This document shows positions 1-10,860 of a stretch of DNA of 64,000 bases, piece by piece; within the stretch, counting starts at the first letter, position 1; each line of letters begins with the position of its first letter. Source of the DNA: Chelydra serpentina (Eukaryota; Chordata; Testudines; Chelydridae); NCBI GenBank assembly GCA_037349315.1, contig JBAIAC010000001.1, forward strand, positions 39,494,001 through 39,558,000, given 5' to 3'. The position numbers and the translations under genes are program-made. The notes beneath the pieces were generated by a model, which worked only from the letters and a program-made list of their open reading frames with translations, did not search any database and was not told the origin of the DNA.

Positions 1-1589
1 TTTACCAAATGCATTTAGAATCATAAACTGAGGTTTGTCGGTAATGCAGCTATATTTTCAAATAGTGTTTTATGTATAAAACAAATTGTCTGTCTGTTTT
101 CATTCATGCTACATTATGTTAATACCTAGTATAGACAAGAGCAAATAATGAAATACTCGGATTTTTTGTTTATCTACAGATTGTAATGATGCTAGCCACA
201 TATTCTGGAGGCATTCGACTTTGTTGCTATTGAAAATCATTCTTAACTAGGGCACTGTGGATATTTTTGTGAAAACTATTGCAAAATAAAAAAATAAAAC
301 TCTCCCGCTTGTCAGTCAAACAAATAACCCAACATATAGACATGAATACATTAGCACCTGGCTAATCCACACTTAGCTAAACCATCTGATTTAAAAATCC
401 ATTTGCAAAATGAGCGGTCTCTGCCCACCTATCAGCAAAGATTTAACAGCAGATGTTGCGGTGAGGTCTTTTATTGCTAATACTGCATTATTTAAAATAT
501 ACACTCTATTACATTTACTACTATGTTATGAATGATTATAAAGAATGAATGAATGAAAAGGATACATCTGGTGGATGCCTATCTTTGTTCATTTAGGAGC
601 AAATCCTGCTCCCAGGCTCTATGGGCATGAATGGCCATCCCCATGCAGGAGATCCTGTGTGGTTCTCCTACACACGGAGGAAGGGCAGAATGCAGGAAAG
701 CCCTAGATGATGTGTGTGCATTCCCTGGGCAGAATACCACCAAGCTCCACAGGTGCTTCCTCTGTGCTGTTGACAGGGTAGGGGAAATGTGAGGTGGGAC
801 TGAAGGATCCACTAGTGCATTGGTCTTCCAGTTCTTCCCCTTGCCACGCATGTCTGTGCACTTGCACGCACAGGTGCTACAGTTAGGCTGGAGCAGCAGC
901 CTTGGAAAGTGTCCTTTGCCACTACTGCCTGAACTGGGAGGAGAAATTCTTACCTCCCCCCCACACACATATACTGCAGCATTCGGCAGCACCCAGACAC
1001 ATGAGGTGGTTTGCTAATTCATAATGTGTGTCCCGTCCCATGCTGTGACTCATTGAGCTTCTACTGCACATTAGCCACTGACGAGTGGCAACTGTTGATA
1101 ACAAACACTGGGAGATGAGAAGGAAAAAGAAAAAAAATCAAGCATGTCTATATCGCATAAGAAGTCCTTGTATTTTAATCATGCTATACCCCTTAAATAT
1201 TACTGCAGTAGACTGTCTTCTCATTCTGTTTTAAATAGTTTTAAATGCATCTCCATTTAGGATCAAACCCTCCATTTTCCTGTGGGAAATTAACCATATT
1301 TTTTCCCTAGAGGCCATTCTCCCACCAGCTTCCACCCGGTAGCATAGCAGGGAACTTTTACGCCAACATCCATACAATCAAGTTGCATTTACAAGCCAAT
1401 GTTCTATTGGGCTGCTGGCTGTGCCTTCTAATGGTGTATTTGTCTAGTCCAGTAACAATGCTCCAGGGTCTTATTATCCTGGAAGAGTTTGCTAAGCTTA
1501 ATGCTGGTACAATGTTATTAAAAATAAGTTATTAAAATTGTAGTAAAGTAAGTAAGGTTTGGACTTTTCTAAATTTTGGTGAATGGATG
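1..1589. other. Unrecognised AT-rich DNA, no supported gene
   Basis: No repeat family or exon is recognised. The first 570 bases are AT-rich, with a short GAAT run near 541-556. From about 580 to 1100 the DNA is less AT-rich and carries overlapping ORFs on both strands, the longest being 137 codons on the minus strand at 579-992. None shows a recognisable domain, so I treat them as chance ORFs. An old repeat or LTR fragment in 580-1100 is possible but unsupported. Confidence 0.4.
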
Positions 1590-1796
1590 ACTGTAAACTT
1601 TTTCACTAGGAGGGTGGTGAAGCACTGGAATGGGATTCTTAGGGAGGTGGTAGAATCTCCTTCCTTAGAGGTTTTTAATGTGAGGCTTGACAAAGCCCTG
1701 GCTGGGATGATTTAGTTGGGGATTGGTCCTGCTTTGAGCAGGGGTTTGGACTAGCTGACCTCCTGAGGTCCCTTCCAACCCTGGTATTCTATGATT
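1590..1796 (+). mobile_element. CR1 LINE 3' end
   Basis: This is a 5'-truncated copy of the 3' end of a CR1 non-LTR retrotransposon. It carries the usual order of blocks: the AGGGTGGTGAAGCACTGGAA block, the TTGGTCCTGCTTTGAGCAGG block, the GACCTCCTGAGGTCCCTTCC block and a terminal ATTCTATG-type tail. CR1 copies are normally truncated at the 5' end and end in short tandem octamers rather than poly(A). The same tail is found on the turtle SINE at 58138-58322, but no tRNA-like head is seen here. Confidence 0.85.
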
Positions 1797-1859
1797 ATAA
1801 TACTTATGTGCTAATCTCTGTATTTCTCATGTTAAGAATAATATCTCTACATTTGTGTT

Positions 1860-3249
1860 TCATAACTTTCACATGGCTGGGACACACCCCATGTAACAAG
1901 TGCCATTAATCATTGCTGAGTCCTGCCCTTACAAAAGGCTACACCCCGTGGGAGAGAGAGTGGTCAATTAATACCCATTAAAAAGCAACAGGTCCAGAGG
2001 AAGCTCCTCAATTCTCAATGCAGCAAGTAGAAACCACTTTCCAGGACAACAGAGAAGAGGAAGCTCTCACCCAGGGATGAGTCACACAGAATGACTTCAC
2101 CAAAGAATTATCTCATGGACCCTTGCCTTGCCCCTGACCTTTGCATCTGTGAACCTAGGGGTCAGAATGGCTACATAGAAGGGTTTTCAAATAAAAGCCG
2201 TCTAGTGGAAGGAAACAAGGTTCTTTGTTCCAGACTGGATCGTAAGAAGAAGGGACCTTGGCTATGTTTATACTGCAGCTTATGTTGGCATAACTTATGT
2301 CACAGAGGAAGGTGATTAAATCACTGCCCCCCTCCCGTGAGCAACATAAGTCACACTGACATAAGCATCGGTGTGGACAGTGCTATATTGGTGGGAGAGC
2401 TTCTCTGGCTGACAAAGCTTCTGCCGCTCGTGGGGGCTGGAGTAGTTAGGCCGACGGTAGAGAGCTCTTCCATTGTTTTAGAGCAGCTACATTAGAGAGC
2501 TTACAGCAGTGCAGCTGCGCGGCTGTAACCTCTCTAGTGTAGCCATGCCCTTTGCCTGTCAGGTAAAGGAGCCCTCGCTGGGATAAGCCTCAGAAGCTGA
2601 ACCTATAAGACTTTTGTTACATTGAACAAAAGTTTTATAAGATAATAAAGTTAAGTTTCTATCTGTGTCTTTAGTATTCTTAGCAATGTGCAATTATCTC
2701 TGGCTACATTTTTACTGAATTAATAAAGCCTGCCTAAGTTCATTACAGGACTGGACTGAGCACTGTCTTGCTGGGTAAAGGAGGGAGCTCTAAGGAGGAA
2801 CTGACGTGTGGGATGTATCTGGTCCTTTTGGAACAGTGGAACTTGGATTTTCTGTGGCATTGTGGTAAAAGGGCCTAATATGACAAGGGGGGTTCACTTA
2901 CTTGATGCCAAGAGGGACTGGGCTTTCCAAGGGAACTGTTTAAACCCTACATTGAGGCTGGTAAAAGCCCCAGGAGTTAATAAGCAGTGTGGTAACGGTG
3001 TGTCTAAGGATTAGAGCATGGGGTTAACTTCACTATTATTGAACATTCCGTGCTGAAGTGGAACCCATGGCCCTGAAATACCAAGGGGCCTGACAGATTG
3101 GCATCATGTACGACAGGGCAGTTCAATCTAAGGATCGAAATTCCCAATGCTGTTAAAATTGATAGCTAAGAGATTTTGAAGTGCTAATTTAGAGACAAGA
3201 AAAGACAGAATGAGTAGGGTAGAGTCTTTTGACAAACTGAACATGAAAA
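1860..3249 (+). mobile_element. Possible 5' LTR and leader of the gypsy element
   Basis: This stretch precedes the SCAN-like gag remnant and is interrupted by a MITE at 2255-2551. It contains AATAAA-like signals (for example near 2722) and a purine-rich region before the gag, as expected of an LTR plus leader. I did not find a matching 3' LTR downstream of 6900, so the LTR boundary cannot be proven. Small ORFs at 2091-2315 and 2808-3014 have no recognisable domain. Confidence 0.3.
2255..2551. mobile_element. MITE, probably Harbinger-related
   Basis: A non-coding element of about 300 bp whose ends are imperfect inverted repeats. The left end reads CCTTGGCTATGTTTATACT, and the right end read on the minus strand is AAGGGCATGGCTACACTAG. 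The interior has smaller inverted repeats around the CATAACTTATGTCAC motif. The terminal GGCTACACTA-type motif resembles the ends of the Harbinger elements elsewhere in this window. I could not settle the target duplication. Confidence 0.55.
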
Positions 3250-3252
3250 TCC

Positions 3253-4440
3253 TTGAACACTGATGCTTACAATACAATTGACTCCATGAGGGAAAAATCA
3301 GCCCAAGAGCTCAGAGCCATGCTCACTGAGCACCGTGAGGAGCATGGGGAGGATATAGAGGAGACTGACCCAAGGTTGGGAAGCCAGCCATCCTTTAATC
3401 CCACAGAGACAGCCACTCAGGCAGAACTAGCCAGACTACAGCACCTACGGGACAATGAGGATTGTGTCCTCCAGGTCGAATGGCTGAACTGAGAATCCAA
3501 GAGAAAGGCAGAAGCAGCAGTGCAGGAGAGAGCAGTCGCAGCCTGTGAGAGAGAAGCAGCGATGGAGGCCGATGCACACCAACAAAGGAGGAGGAGGGGG
3601 AACAGAAATCCTTGCAGCTCCAGATTCTACTTGCAGAAAAGCAGCCTGTGCCCATGGGTTTTCTGCACCGAATTTGAAATGAGACAGCATTTGCTGACCA
3701 CTGAAAGACGCCAATCTGATCAAAGACTATTTAACAGCTTTTGAAAGGCTTTGGTGCACATAAGGTATCCTTTGGAAAACAGATGTCAATTCTAGCTGTC
3801 TTACAAAGCCATGCTAGTCTTTCATGCAATGGACCTTGAGGAAGCTATGGACTATAATAAGTTTAAAGATGCTGTATTAATACGTTACCAAATTAGTCTG
3901 GAATATTATAGACAAAAGTTTAGAAATTCTAAAGTGCGTTATGTGACATCTCATGAGGAATTTATGCATGAAACGTGTAACTACTCAACTAAATGGATTT
4001 GGGAGGAAAGGGGCTCAGGGAAATTACAACCAGTTGTTTGCTTTAATTGCTCAAGATCTTTTTTTTTTTTTCATTCATGTTCTGATGAGGTGAAGGCCAA
4101 TGTCTGGGAAAGGGAGCCAAAAATGGTTAAAATTGCAGCCACTGCTGCTGATTCGTATGCACAAGCCCAAACACCAATGGGACAGAAGGTTCCCAGGGAG
4201 GATTACATACCACAGTCTATCCTGGGTAAGTGGAAAGGGGGGAAATGGAGGCAAACCTAACCCCAACTTCAGCAAAAAGGCTCAAGGGGACCATGGGTAT
4301 AGATCACCATTCCAAAGGGATAAATACAGAGATGCTATAAATGCCAATCCCCAATCATATAACACCCGAACTGCCCATTGCTCAGGGGACCCCAGCAACC
4401 CACACCCCAGCCAGCCATGGTAAATGCCACCACCGTGGAT
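3253..4440 (+). pseudogene. Gag pseudogene with SCAN-like domain and zinc-knuckle remnant
   Basis: Gag packages the RNA of the retroelement into a particle. The first part (3253-3492) is polar and is followed by an Arg/Glu/Ala-rich, coiled-coil-like stretch at 3493-3600. The clearest part is at about 3811-3990, where AMDLEEAMDYNKFKDAVLIR and a following RYQISLEYYRQKFR match the SCAN-like capsid fold. A degraded Cys/His cluster near 4330-4380 (reading C-Y-K-C) is likely the zinc knuckle. There are stops and frameshifts between these parts, for example the stop at the end of 3253-3492, so no complete product can be made. Confidence 0.75.
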
Positions 4441-4689
4441 TGAGGGACAATAGCAGAGGCTGACTGAGTCCCAGTGAACTATATTAGAACTTAACCTTGG
4501 AAGGGAAGGGAAGAGTTTATTCACTGTGCAAAAGTTAATGGCATAGAATGTACGGGGTGGAGAGATACTTCTTGACAGTTTACTTTGGTCAAAGGAAGTT
4601 TGGTAAGAGAAGATGACAAACTTCCTGGGCAGAACTCAGCTTCTGGCCTTAGCAGAGTTCACTGTCACAGTACCATGAGCTAGAATCCC

Positions 4690-4911
4690 CACAGAGTGGG
4701 AGTATTATAGGGTCTGATGGCAGTGGTAGTGAGGGATCAGCTTCTGAGTGATGTTTTAATTGGGAATGATATATTGTTAATAACCAAGATGGTTAATATT
4801 TTAACTCACAGCCAGAAGGATTATAGCCCTGTCATACCCGGCTTGGGTGGGGACAGAAGTGAGGCTACGAGGATGGGGGAAGATTCCCCCACTCCTTTGC
4901 TAGCAGAGTAA
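4690..4911 (+). pseudogene. Retroviral-type aspartic protease remnant
   Basis: The 64-codon ORF from 4717 contains VVVRDQLLSDVLIGNDILL, which resembles the C-terminal flap-to-end part of a gypsy aspartic protease (the D-V-L-I-G-N-D block). Its position between gag and integrase is as expected for Gmr1-like elements. I could not find an intact catalytic D-T/S-G triad upstream, so this is a fragment. The identification rests on position and one motif. Confidence 0.5.
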
Positions 4912-4989
4912 TATTTTGTCCTCAGAGGAGGGGTTTGAAAGCACAGAGGCTTTACCCAAAGCTGTTCTTAACCTAAGTGAGGGACAGAA

Positions 4990-6060
4990 GGAGTGTATAG
5001 AGGTGCAAAATGCCAAAAGGTGGCTTGCAATATTGCCCCAGCCAGAGAAGGAAAGGCAGGTTCTTCTTACAAGAGGGAAGGCTATACTGGGTGGCTTTGG
5101 TGGGGAAAAAACAGAAACATAATTTTTATCGGCCTCAGATGTATGACACTGTAAAAGATTACTGTAAAAGCTGTGATCTGTGTCAAAAGTGTAAATAGGG
5201 GACAGGACCCTGAAAAGCTCCCTTGAAGCTATCATCTATCATTAAGGAAGCATTTGCAAGGGTGTCTGTAGATATTGTAGGTACTATGTCCAAGCCTGCC
5301 ATGAATGGGAAAAAGTATATTTTGATTGTCGTGGATTCTGCCACTGGATATTCGAAAGCTACAACTTTGAATAACATGAAACAGTGTAGGGTTTCCTAGA
5401 GAAATGTTGTCAGACCATGGAGCAGACTTCATGTCTTTGTTTTTTTGGAAAATTGTGGGCGCTATGTGGGGTGAAGCATTTATTAACTGCCCTTTACCAC
5501 CCAGAGACTAATGGTTTGGTTGAGAGGTACAATGGAATACTAAAGTCTACGTTAAGACTGTATGTTTCCAGGAGAATGACTGGGATGTATTAGTGTCTTA
5601 TTTGCCCTTTGCCTATATGGAAGTACCCCAAGTCTCTACAGGGTTTGCTCCCTTTGATCTTCTGTATGGAAGAAAGGTAAGGGATCCTCTGGATCTAAAC
5701 CAAGGTGCATAGGAAGGTAGCACTGAAGAATCAGGGCAGCCGGTACTCAAATGCATAACTTGTTTTGGGGAAGATTTGAAGTCTATGACAGATTTGGTGC
5801 AACCAAATCTAGGAAAGAGTCAGAGTTCACAAAAAAGCGTGGTAAGACAGGAATACTGAGAGAGATGATTTGAAATAGATGACCTGTTTTTGGTATTTAT
5901 CCCAGTAAGAAATCAGAAGTTGCAGGACTACTGGGATGGACCTTCTGAGATAGCAGAAAGACTTAACAAAGTCACTTACAGTGTAAAAAGGTCCTGTGGC
6001 AGGGGAGTTTTGCTAACTGTGCATGTCAACTGACTAAAAGCTTACCAGGGAAGAGAGGTG
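4990..6060 (+). pseudogene. Integrase pseudogene (HHCC, DDE core, C-terminal part)
   Basis: Integrase inserts the element's DNA copy into the host chromosome. The zinc-binding region ends in YCKSCDLCQKC at about 5158-5190. The catalytic core shows VSVDIVG (first Asp codon at 5271), LSDHGADF (second Asp at 5413) and NGLVERYNG (Glu at 5522). The second Asp and the Glu are about 36 codons apart, as in retroviral-type integrases. All three lie in different frames, so at least two frameshifts break the core. A WDGPSEIAERLNKVTY-like stretch at about 5930-5985 matches the C-terminal domain that follows the core in gypsy integrases. Confidence 0.8.
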
Positions 6061-6199
6061 GCAGTGCATATTATCTGCAGAAGAGATTAGGGAACATTTA
6101 CTGTTCCTTTGATTGACTTAGTTACTGAAAGTAAGAAACAAGACTCCCTTGGAAAGTATTGAGATCTATGAGGGGTTAAACCCAAAACAAAAGGCAGAG

Positions 6200-6900
6200 A
6201 TGATGGTACTGCTAAAGATCACAGGCAGGTATTTTCCACTCAGTCAGATTTAACTGACAATATAGCACATTCCATAGAAACAGCAGGGCCCCATCCTGCG
6301 CCGAGACAAGCCTACAGAGCCAAGGGAGAAATGCGGAGGCAGATTCAGGAAGAAGTACAAAACATGTTAAAAATGGGATGATCACTAAATCTGGGAACCC
6401 ATGGGTGTCCGCTATTGTAATGGCACCCGAGATGGATGGGACCATGAGATTCTGCATGGATTTCAGGAGGGTAAATGCCATTACCATACAAAATCCTTTT
6501 TCCACACCATGGGCAGAGGACCTTTTGGGGAGCACTAAATGGATAAGTACCTTAGATGTGACCCGAAAGTACTGGCAAATTCCATTAGATGCAGATGCCC
6601 AAGAAAAATCCACTTTCATAAGGAATCTGGCCTATATGAATTCAAAGTTATTCCTTTGTGTTTGATCAGTGCAGGTGCAATCTTTTAAAGCCTGGTTAAT
6701 GATGAGTTGCAGCAAGGTTTACAAAATTTTGCCCAAGTGTACATAGACCACAAGGCCATTTTTAGTGACAGATGGCAAGACCACTTGAACCATGTGGGTG
6801 CAGTGTTGCAGACACTTAAAGCAGCAACCTACTGGTCAAAGTGTCCAAGTATAAAATAGGAGCGGCAGAGGTGCTTTACTTGCGACATCAAGGAGGTGGG
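6200..6900 (+). pseudogene. Reverse transcriptase pseudogene
   Basis: The open stretch 6378-6665 carries SAIVMAPEMDGTMRFCMDFR and NAITIQNPF, then the motif-A block STLDVTRKYWQIPL with the catalytic Asp codon at 6555. After a frameshift, the motif-C box reads Tyr-Ile-Asp-His at 6740-6751 instead of Tyr-Ile-Asp-Asp, so a metal-binding Asp is missing. It is followed by WQDHLNHVGAVLQTLKAA and a VLYLRHQGG block that normally leads towards RNase H. No RNase H core was recognised. It follows the integrase, the reverse of the usual gypsy order. Confidence 0.8.
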
Positions 6901-8089
6901 GGAAGACTGACCCCAAACTAAATATTTTGTTTCAGATTTCCTGAAGGGAAATTTTGATTTTAGTGGAAATTGTATTTTCCATTGAAAAATCCTTCTTTCA
7001 GAAAATTCTTGACCAGCCTTTGCCATTAGATTGGCTGTGATGTGGAAATGTTATTTTAAATTCTATTGATGGGGCAGAAATTCCAGACAGGCAAATTCAG
7101 GGGAGTTTTGGTCATGAATCAAATAAATTCTTCTCTGATTTACCTCCTTGTTCAACCCTACTGAACTGAAACAGGTTGTAAGTCAGAGCAAAATTTATTC
7201 CTCCTCCTTTTTCCTTTTTATGTCTAAAACTATTTATAAGATGTCTAGCTTGATTGTACTGAAATAAGTTTTGAATTGGCAGGCTAAATTTATTTCATAT
7301 ATCATCAAATGATTTAACTGCAGATGAACTGAACTGAAGTTCATAAACATTTAACCCATTGTTGGAACAAGACATCTATCATTTCCACTGGAAATGAAAG
7401 GTTCTCTAGCAGGGGCAATCATTCTGATGTTTTATAGAGATATTTACAATTTCTTTTCATCTTCTTCCAGATACTTCAAGGACCAAACTGCTGGGTTTAT
7501 TATTCAGTACATTGGTCAATACTGTTTACATTTATAGTCTAATGAGGAATAGAAAGATAAGAGAGCTGTGCAGTGGGAGTTTATCATCAACTAGGTACAA
7601 GATGATATCTCCACCCAACTAGTTAGAAAACAGGACTATACTGCTGACAGCTTTGCTTGCTGAATCCTTTCCAAAGCAAATAGGGATAATTTATGTTACA
7701 CATCCAAGTCTTAATTTGAGAAAATGTATTATCTTAATACAATTAAGTACCCTATTACCACTATGATAGATGTTATATAACTATCTAAATATTTACAGAA
7801 ACATATATAAAGGCTATAGAAAATAGGGAAGTAAATTTATCCTAATCAGAGAGAATATTTCCATCAATGGGCAGATGTGTCCAGGTCACCAAATCTCTGT
7901 GAACACCATGCCATAAAGAAGTTCTAATTATTCAGAAAACTTTAGAAAAGTCTACTGGGTGGGGTGATTATTAACGTTGAGATTGACCTTTGAGGCTTGT
8001 CCTGGAAATCCTTATCAAGTAAATCTATGTGTAGCAGCTGTGGCCATTTGATGGTCATCTCAGGATAACCAAAGGGGGTTGGATAGAAC
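6901..8089. other. Unrecognised AT-rich DNA
   Basis: No exon or repeat is recognised, and ORFs are short. The part nearest 6900 could be the decayed RNase H and 3' LTR of the gypsy remnant, and 7940-8090 could be the 5' part of the LINE that follows, but neither can be shown. Confidence 0.35.
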
Positions 8090-9585
8090 ACTGCTGCTGT
8101 CTGTTTGGCACACAGAGGGGCAGTTGTATGTGTCTGAATCCTTTGATTTCTGTGGTAATGAACAGGGTGTGTCAAGAAAGGAATAAGGAAGAGGTGTAAA
8201 CCAGGACTCAGAGATTGCTTTGGTTTCACCTGTAACTATCTCTTAGGAAGTTGGGGTGTCAGCGACAAGGATCCATATCTTTCATTCATGCTCATTAATG
8301 GAAGACTAGTGGTCAGTAAGGTTCCCACCACTTGTGATTTAATTAAGGCTAAGACCCTGACTTTGCATATATCCCTGAAACCTGATTGGACAATACTGCA
8401 GGGCACAATTAGTGACATAATTAGTGCTGTCTGCGTACACAATGCAGCAGCAACTGCAAGGGGTTCATCAAGGAGGTAAAGTGGCAGTGTTATTTATATC
8501 TGACCTAAAGTGCAGGAGGTCATCTACCCCAAAACCAGAGTGAATACAGTGTGTCCATCTATTACTTGAGTCCTGTGATAAGTTGGTATTGAACCCAGTT
8601 TTTGGTGTATACATTTCCCCAATGCACTACAGATCCCCATGTGAGTTGATGGAATCCCTCCCTACTGTGGCACTGGAATAGGTGAGGTAATTGTATTCAG
8701 TAACAATCTCCATGTAGAAGATAAGCCTTCTGAGTCAGCTCAGGATTTTGTGGCCACCATGGTGACCATGAGAGTATTGGCTCAAATCATGTGGCTGGCT
8801 GCTTTCTGGATCTAGTGTTTGGGAAGGGATTGGAGGTAGGCCAGTTATGTATTTTACCCATTTCACAGACTAATCATTATCTTAAGCAGTAAAGCAGGTT
8901 GGATGCACCTTTTCTGGTGGGTGCAGTGGATTTTTTTTTAATGATCTCCTCTAAGGAAACTGATGAAATCAGAGCATTTTCAAAGGGTTGTGTGAGAGAG
9001 AATAGTTCCTAACAGATCCCTTGATCAATCGTATGACCAGGAGTGTTGTCAGGGAAAGTAAATTGCCTCAAGGGAAGTAGGGTCATGCTATGATAGAAAC
9101 CTATCCTACTGTCCCTGTGTTAGGGGGCAGGTTAATGTCTTGGGGGACAAATGCTATAGTCAACTGCTGTCCCCAGTACCATTAATCAAAAAGTATTGTT
9201 GACTCACCAGCAGACTTTGTAGGGAGTGAATGGGGCTGATTTCAAATAGCTTTGTTCTTATTCCTGGAGACAGAGATTACAGAAAGCATTACTGGGCAAC
9301 TATTCATTTTCTTCAGTGCATGCTGTAAGGCTCAGTTTTCGTGGGCTCTTTGGAAGTGGGGCGTTGCTTGATTGGCAATTTTGTTTTAGAGAGAGTGGGC
9401 ATTTTCCCTTCTTTTTTTTTTCTTACTGAAATGGTTGGTTGGCTGTTGCTGTATATGGTGGTAGTTGCTGCTGGATGTGTGTTAATGTTTAGTGCTGCTG
9501 TTAAACAATTGTTAAAGTTGCCTTGAGATTGTGATTGGTGCCTTTTGTGTGTGTTATCAACTGATATAAATAAATACCATTTGTT
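8090..9585 (+). mobile_element. L2-like LINE remnant (endonuclease part and 3' end)
   Basis: A decayed non-LTR retrotransposon on the plus strand. At about 8285-8390 the translation INGRLVVSKVPTTCDLIKAK resembles the start of the apurinic-type endonuclease of L2 elements. At about 8692-8755 NNLHVEDKPSESAQDFVATM resembles the conserved G-D-F-N-x-H block, with the catalytic Asp lost. Stops occur between these pieces. The central reverse transcriptase is not recognisable. The 3' end at about 9230-9585 has a T-rich stretch, a TTGCCTTGAGATTGTGAT block and a short ATAAATAAATA tail, as in L2-like elements. Confidence 0.6.
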
Positions 9586-9589
9586 AGGT

Positions 9590-10380
9590 CAAACAGGCTT
9601 GACCTCAGAGAGCATATGCCTTTAAGACTAAAATGTAGTGCAGGTAGAAGGAATATGAAACCAGTCACAACATGATATATTTTGTCAGATGAGCATTAGA
9701 GGTGTGGTTGTCCTTAGGACAAAGAACCCCCCATCTTCTCCTCCGTCCCCGCACACCCCCAGGAGAGGGATTGTTAATATAAATATTGTGAAAAAATAAA
9801 ATCAAGATCCAGATTTTGCCCTTAGTTATATCTGGGCACGCCTGGTGTAACTGAGGGAAGAATTTGTTTCAAAGTATGTAGAAAATAAATATCAATGATG
9901 GAAAATGCCATCACTTACTTATTAAGCAGAGGGACTGACCAAGAGCAGTTAGGACAAGAAACTCCTTGAAACTGGATTCTTAGCTTGTTGGAAGGTGGAA
10001 TGGCATAAACATAACATTTCTGTTAATGAAGCCTAAAATAATGGCCCAGCCAAAACAGGATGGAATCAGAGTGGAAGGGTGGTAGCCCTTAGAACAAAAA
10101 TACACGCCCAAATAGAGATGGTGCATTTCCTAAATGTGATGAAAAACAGAAAAGCATACAACTAATAAGTGTCAAAAACAGACATAGTAGCTCAAATACA
10201 TTTTCCATTCAGAAATACATAAAGAAAACATGACGATCACACAGTTTCAGCACTCACAAATAACAAATAATGAATTATTATAATTTCCTTAAGTATTAAA
10301 AATATGCTTGGTGCTGAATAAGACAAAAGTACTTCCTCCAAAGTGTTTACAATCAAAACACCAAATACATTTATGGAATA
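9590..10380. other. Unrecognised DNA
   Basis: No gene or clear repeat is seen. A C-rich patch lies at about 9728-9765 and the rest is AT-rich. Short ORFs near 10289-10574 lie on both strands of an old palindromic repeat and look incidental. Confidence 0.35.
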
Positions 10381-10384
10381 GAAA

Positions 10385-10556
10385 GTGCCATTTTTGTATA
10401 GGCTCCAATTCAACACAGTTCTTAAGCATGTGTGTAGCTCGTAACTTTAAGCACACAATTGTTCCCTTTGAAGTCAATGAGACTCCTCATGTGCTGAAAG
10501 TCACGCACATGTTTATGTGCTTTACTGGATTCACTGGTGCTATAGCCACTTTTCTG
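10385..10556. repeat. Old palindromic dispersed repeat, cycle B
   Basis: An imperfect inverted repeat. A CTTAAGCATGTGTGTAGCTC-type left part pairs loosely with CACGCACATGTTTATGTGC on the right, around a TTGAAGTCAATGAGACTCC centre. The same arrangement recurs at about 20605-20735, 34598-34830, 34905-35015 and 54292-54380. It looks like an ancient hairpin-type non-autonomous DNA element. Family assignment is inferred from pattern only. Confidence 0.45.
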
Positions 10557-10557
10557 A

Positions 10558-10857
10558 GCCCAGGGCTACACTAGGGTGGGCGGGGGGGTCAATCTACGAT
10601 ACGCAGATTCAGCTACGTGAATAGCGTAGCTGAAGTCGGCGTATCGTAGTCAACTTACCTGGCCATGAGGACGGCAGCGAGTCGATTGCTGCCGCTCCCC
10701 CGTCGACTCCGCTTCCACCTTTCGATGAGGTGGATTTCCGGAGCCGACGGGGAGCGCTTTCAGGGATCGATTAATCGCGTCTGAACGAGACGCGAAAAAT
10801 CGATCCCCGAAAGATCGATTGCTACCCGCCGATCTGGCGCGTAGTGAAGACAAGCCC
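10558..10857. mobile_element. CpG-rich 300-bp MITE, Harbinger-like
   Basis: A non-coding element flanked by a likely 3-bp TGA duplication (10555-10557 and 10858-10860). The right end read on the minus strand is GGGCTTGTCTTCACTACGCG. The left end starts with a similar GGGCT but seems to have lost a few bases of the inverted repeat. Inside are strong hairpins: CTACGATACGC pairs with GCGTATCGTAG, and a GATCGATTAATCGCGTC region pairs with GACGCGAAAAATCGATC. Many CpG sites remain, suggesting a fairly young copy. The 67-codon minus-strand ORF inside is incidental. Confidence 0.7.
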
Positions 10858-10860
10858 TGA

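Larger units (their letters stand above)
3250..6900 (+). mobile_element. Gmr1-like Ty3/gypsy retrotransposon remnant
   Basis: A decayed LTR retrotransposon body with, in order, SCAN-like gag, zinc-knuckle remnant, protease tail, integrase and reverse transcriptase. The integrase comes before the reverse transcriptase. That reversed order distinguishes the Gmr1-like branch from ordinary Ty3/gypsy elements, and the gag of that branch is known to be related to the vertebrate SCAN domain. Stops and frameshifts occur throughout, and no env-like gene is visible. It lies downstream of a possible 5' LTR (1860-3249); no 3' LTR was found. Confidence 0.8.

Noticed and set aside
579..1104. Overlapping ORFs of up to 137 codons on both strands
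   Set aside because: No recognisable domain and open on both strands, so composition is the simpler explanation.
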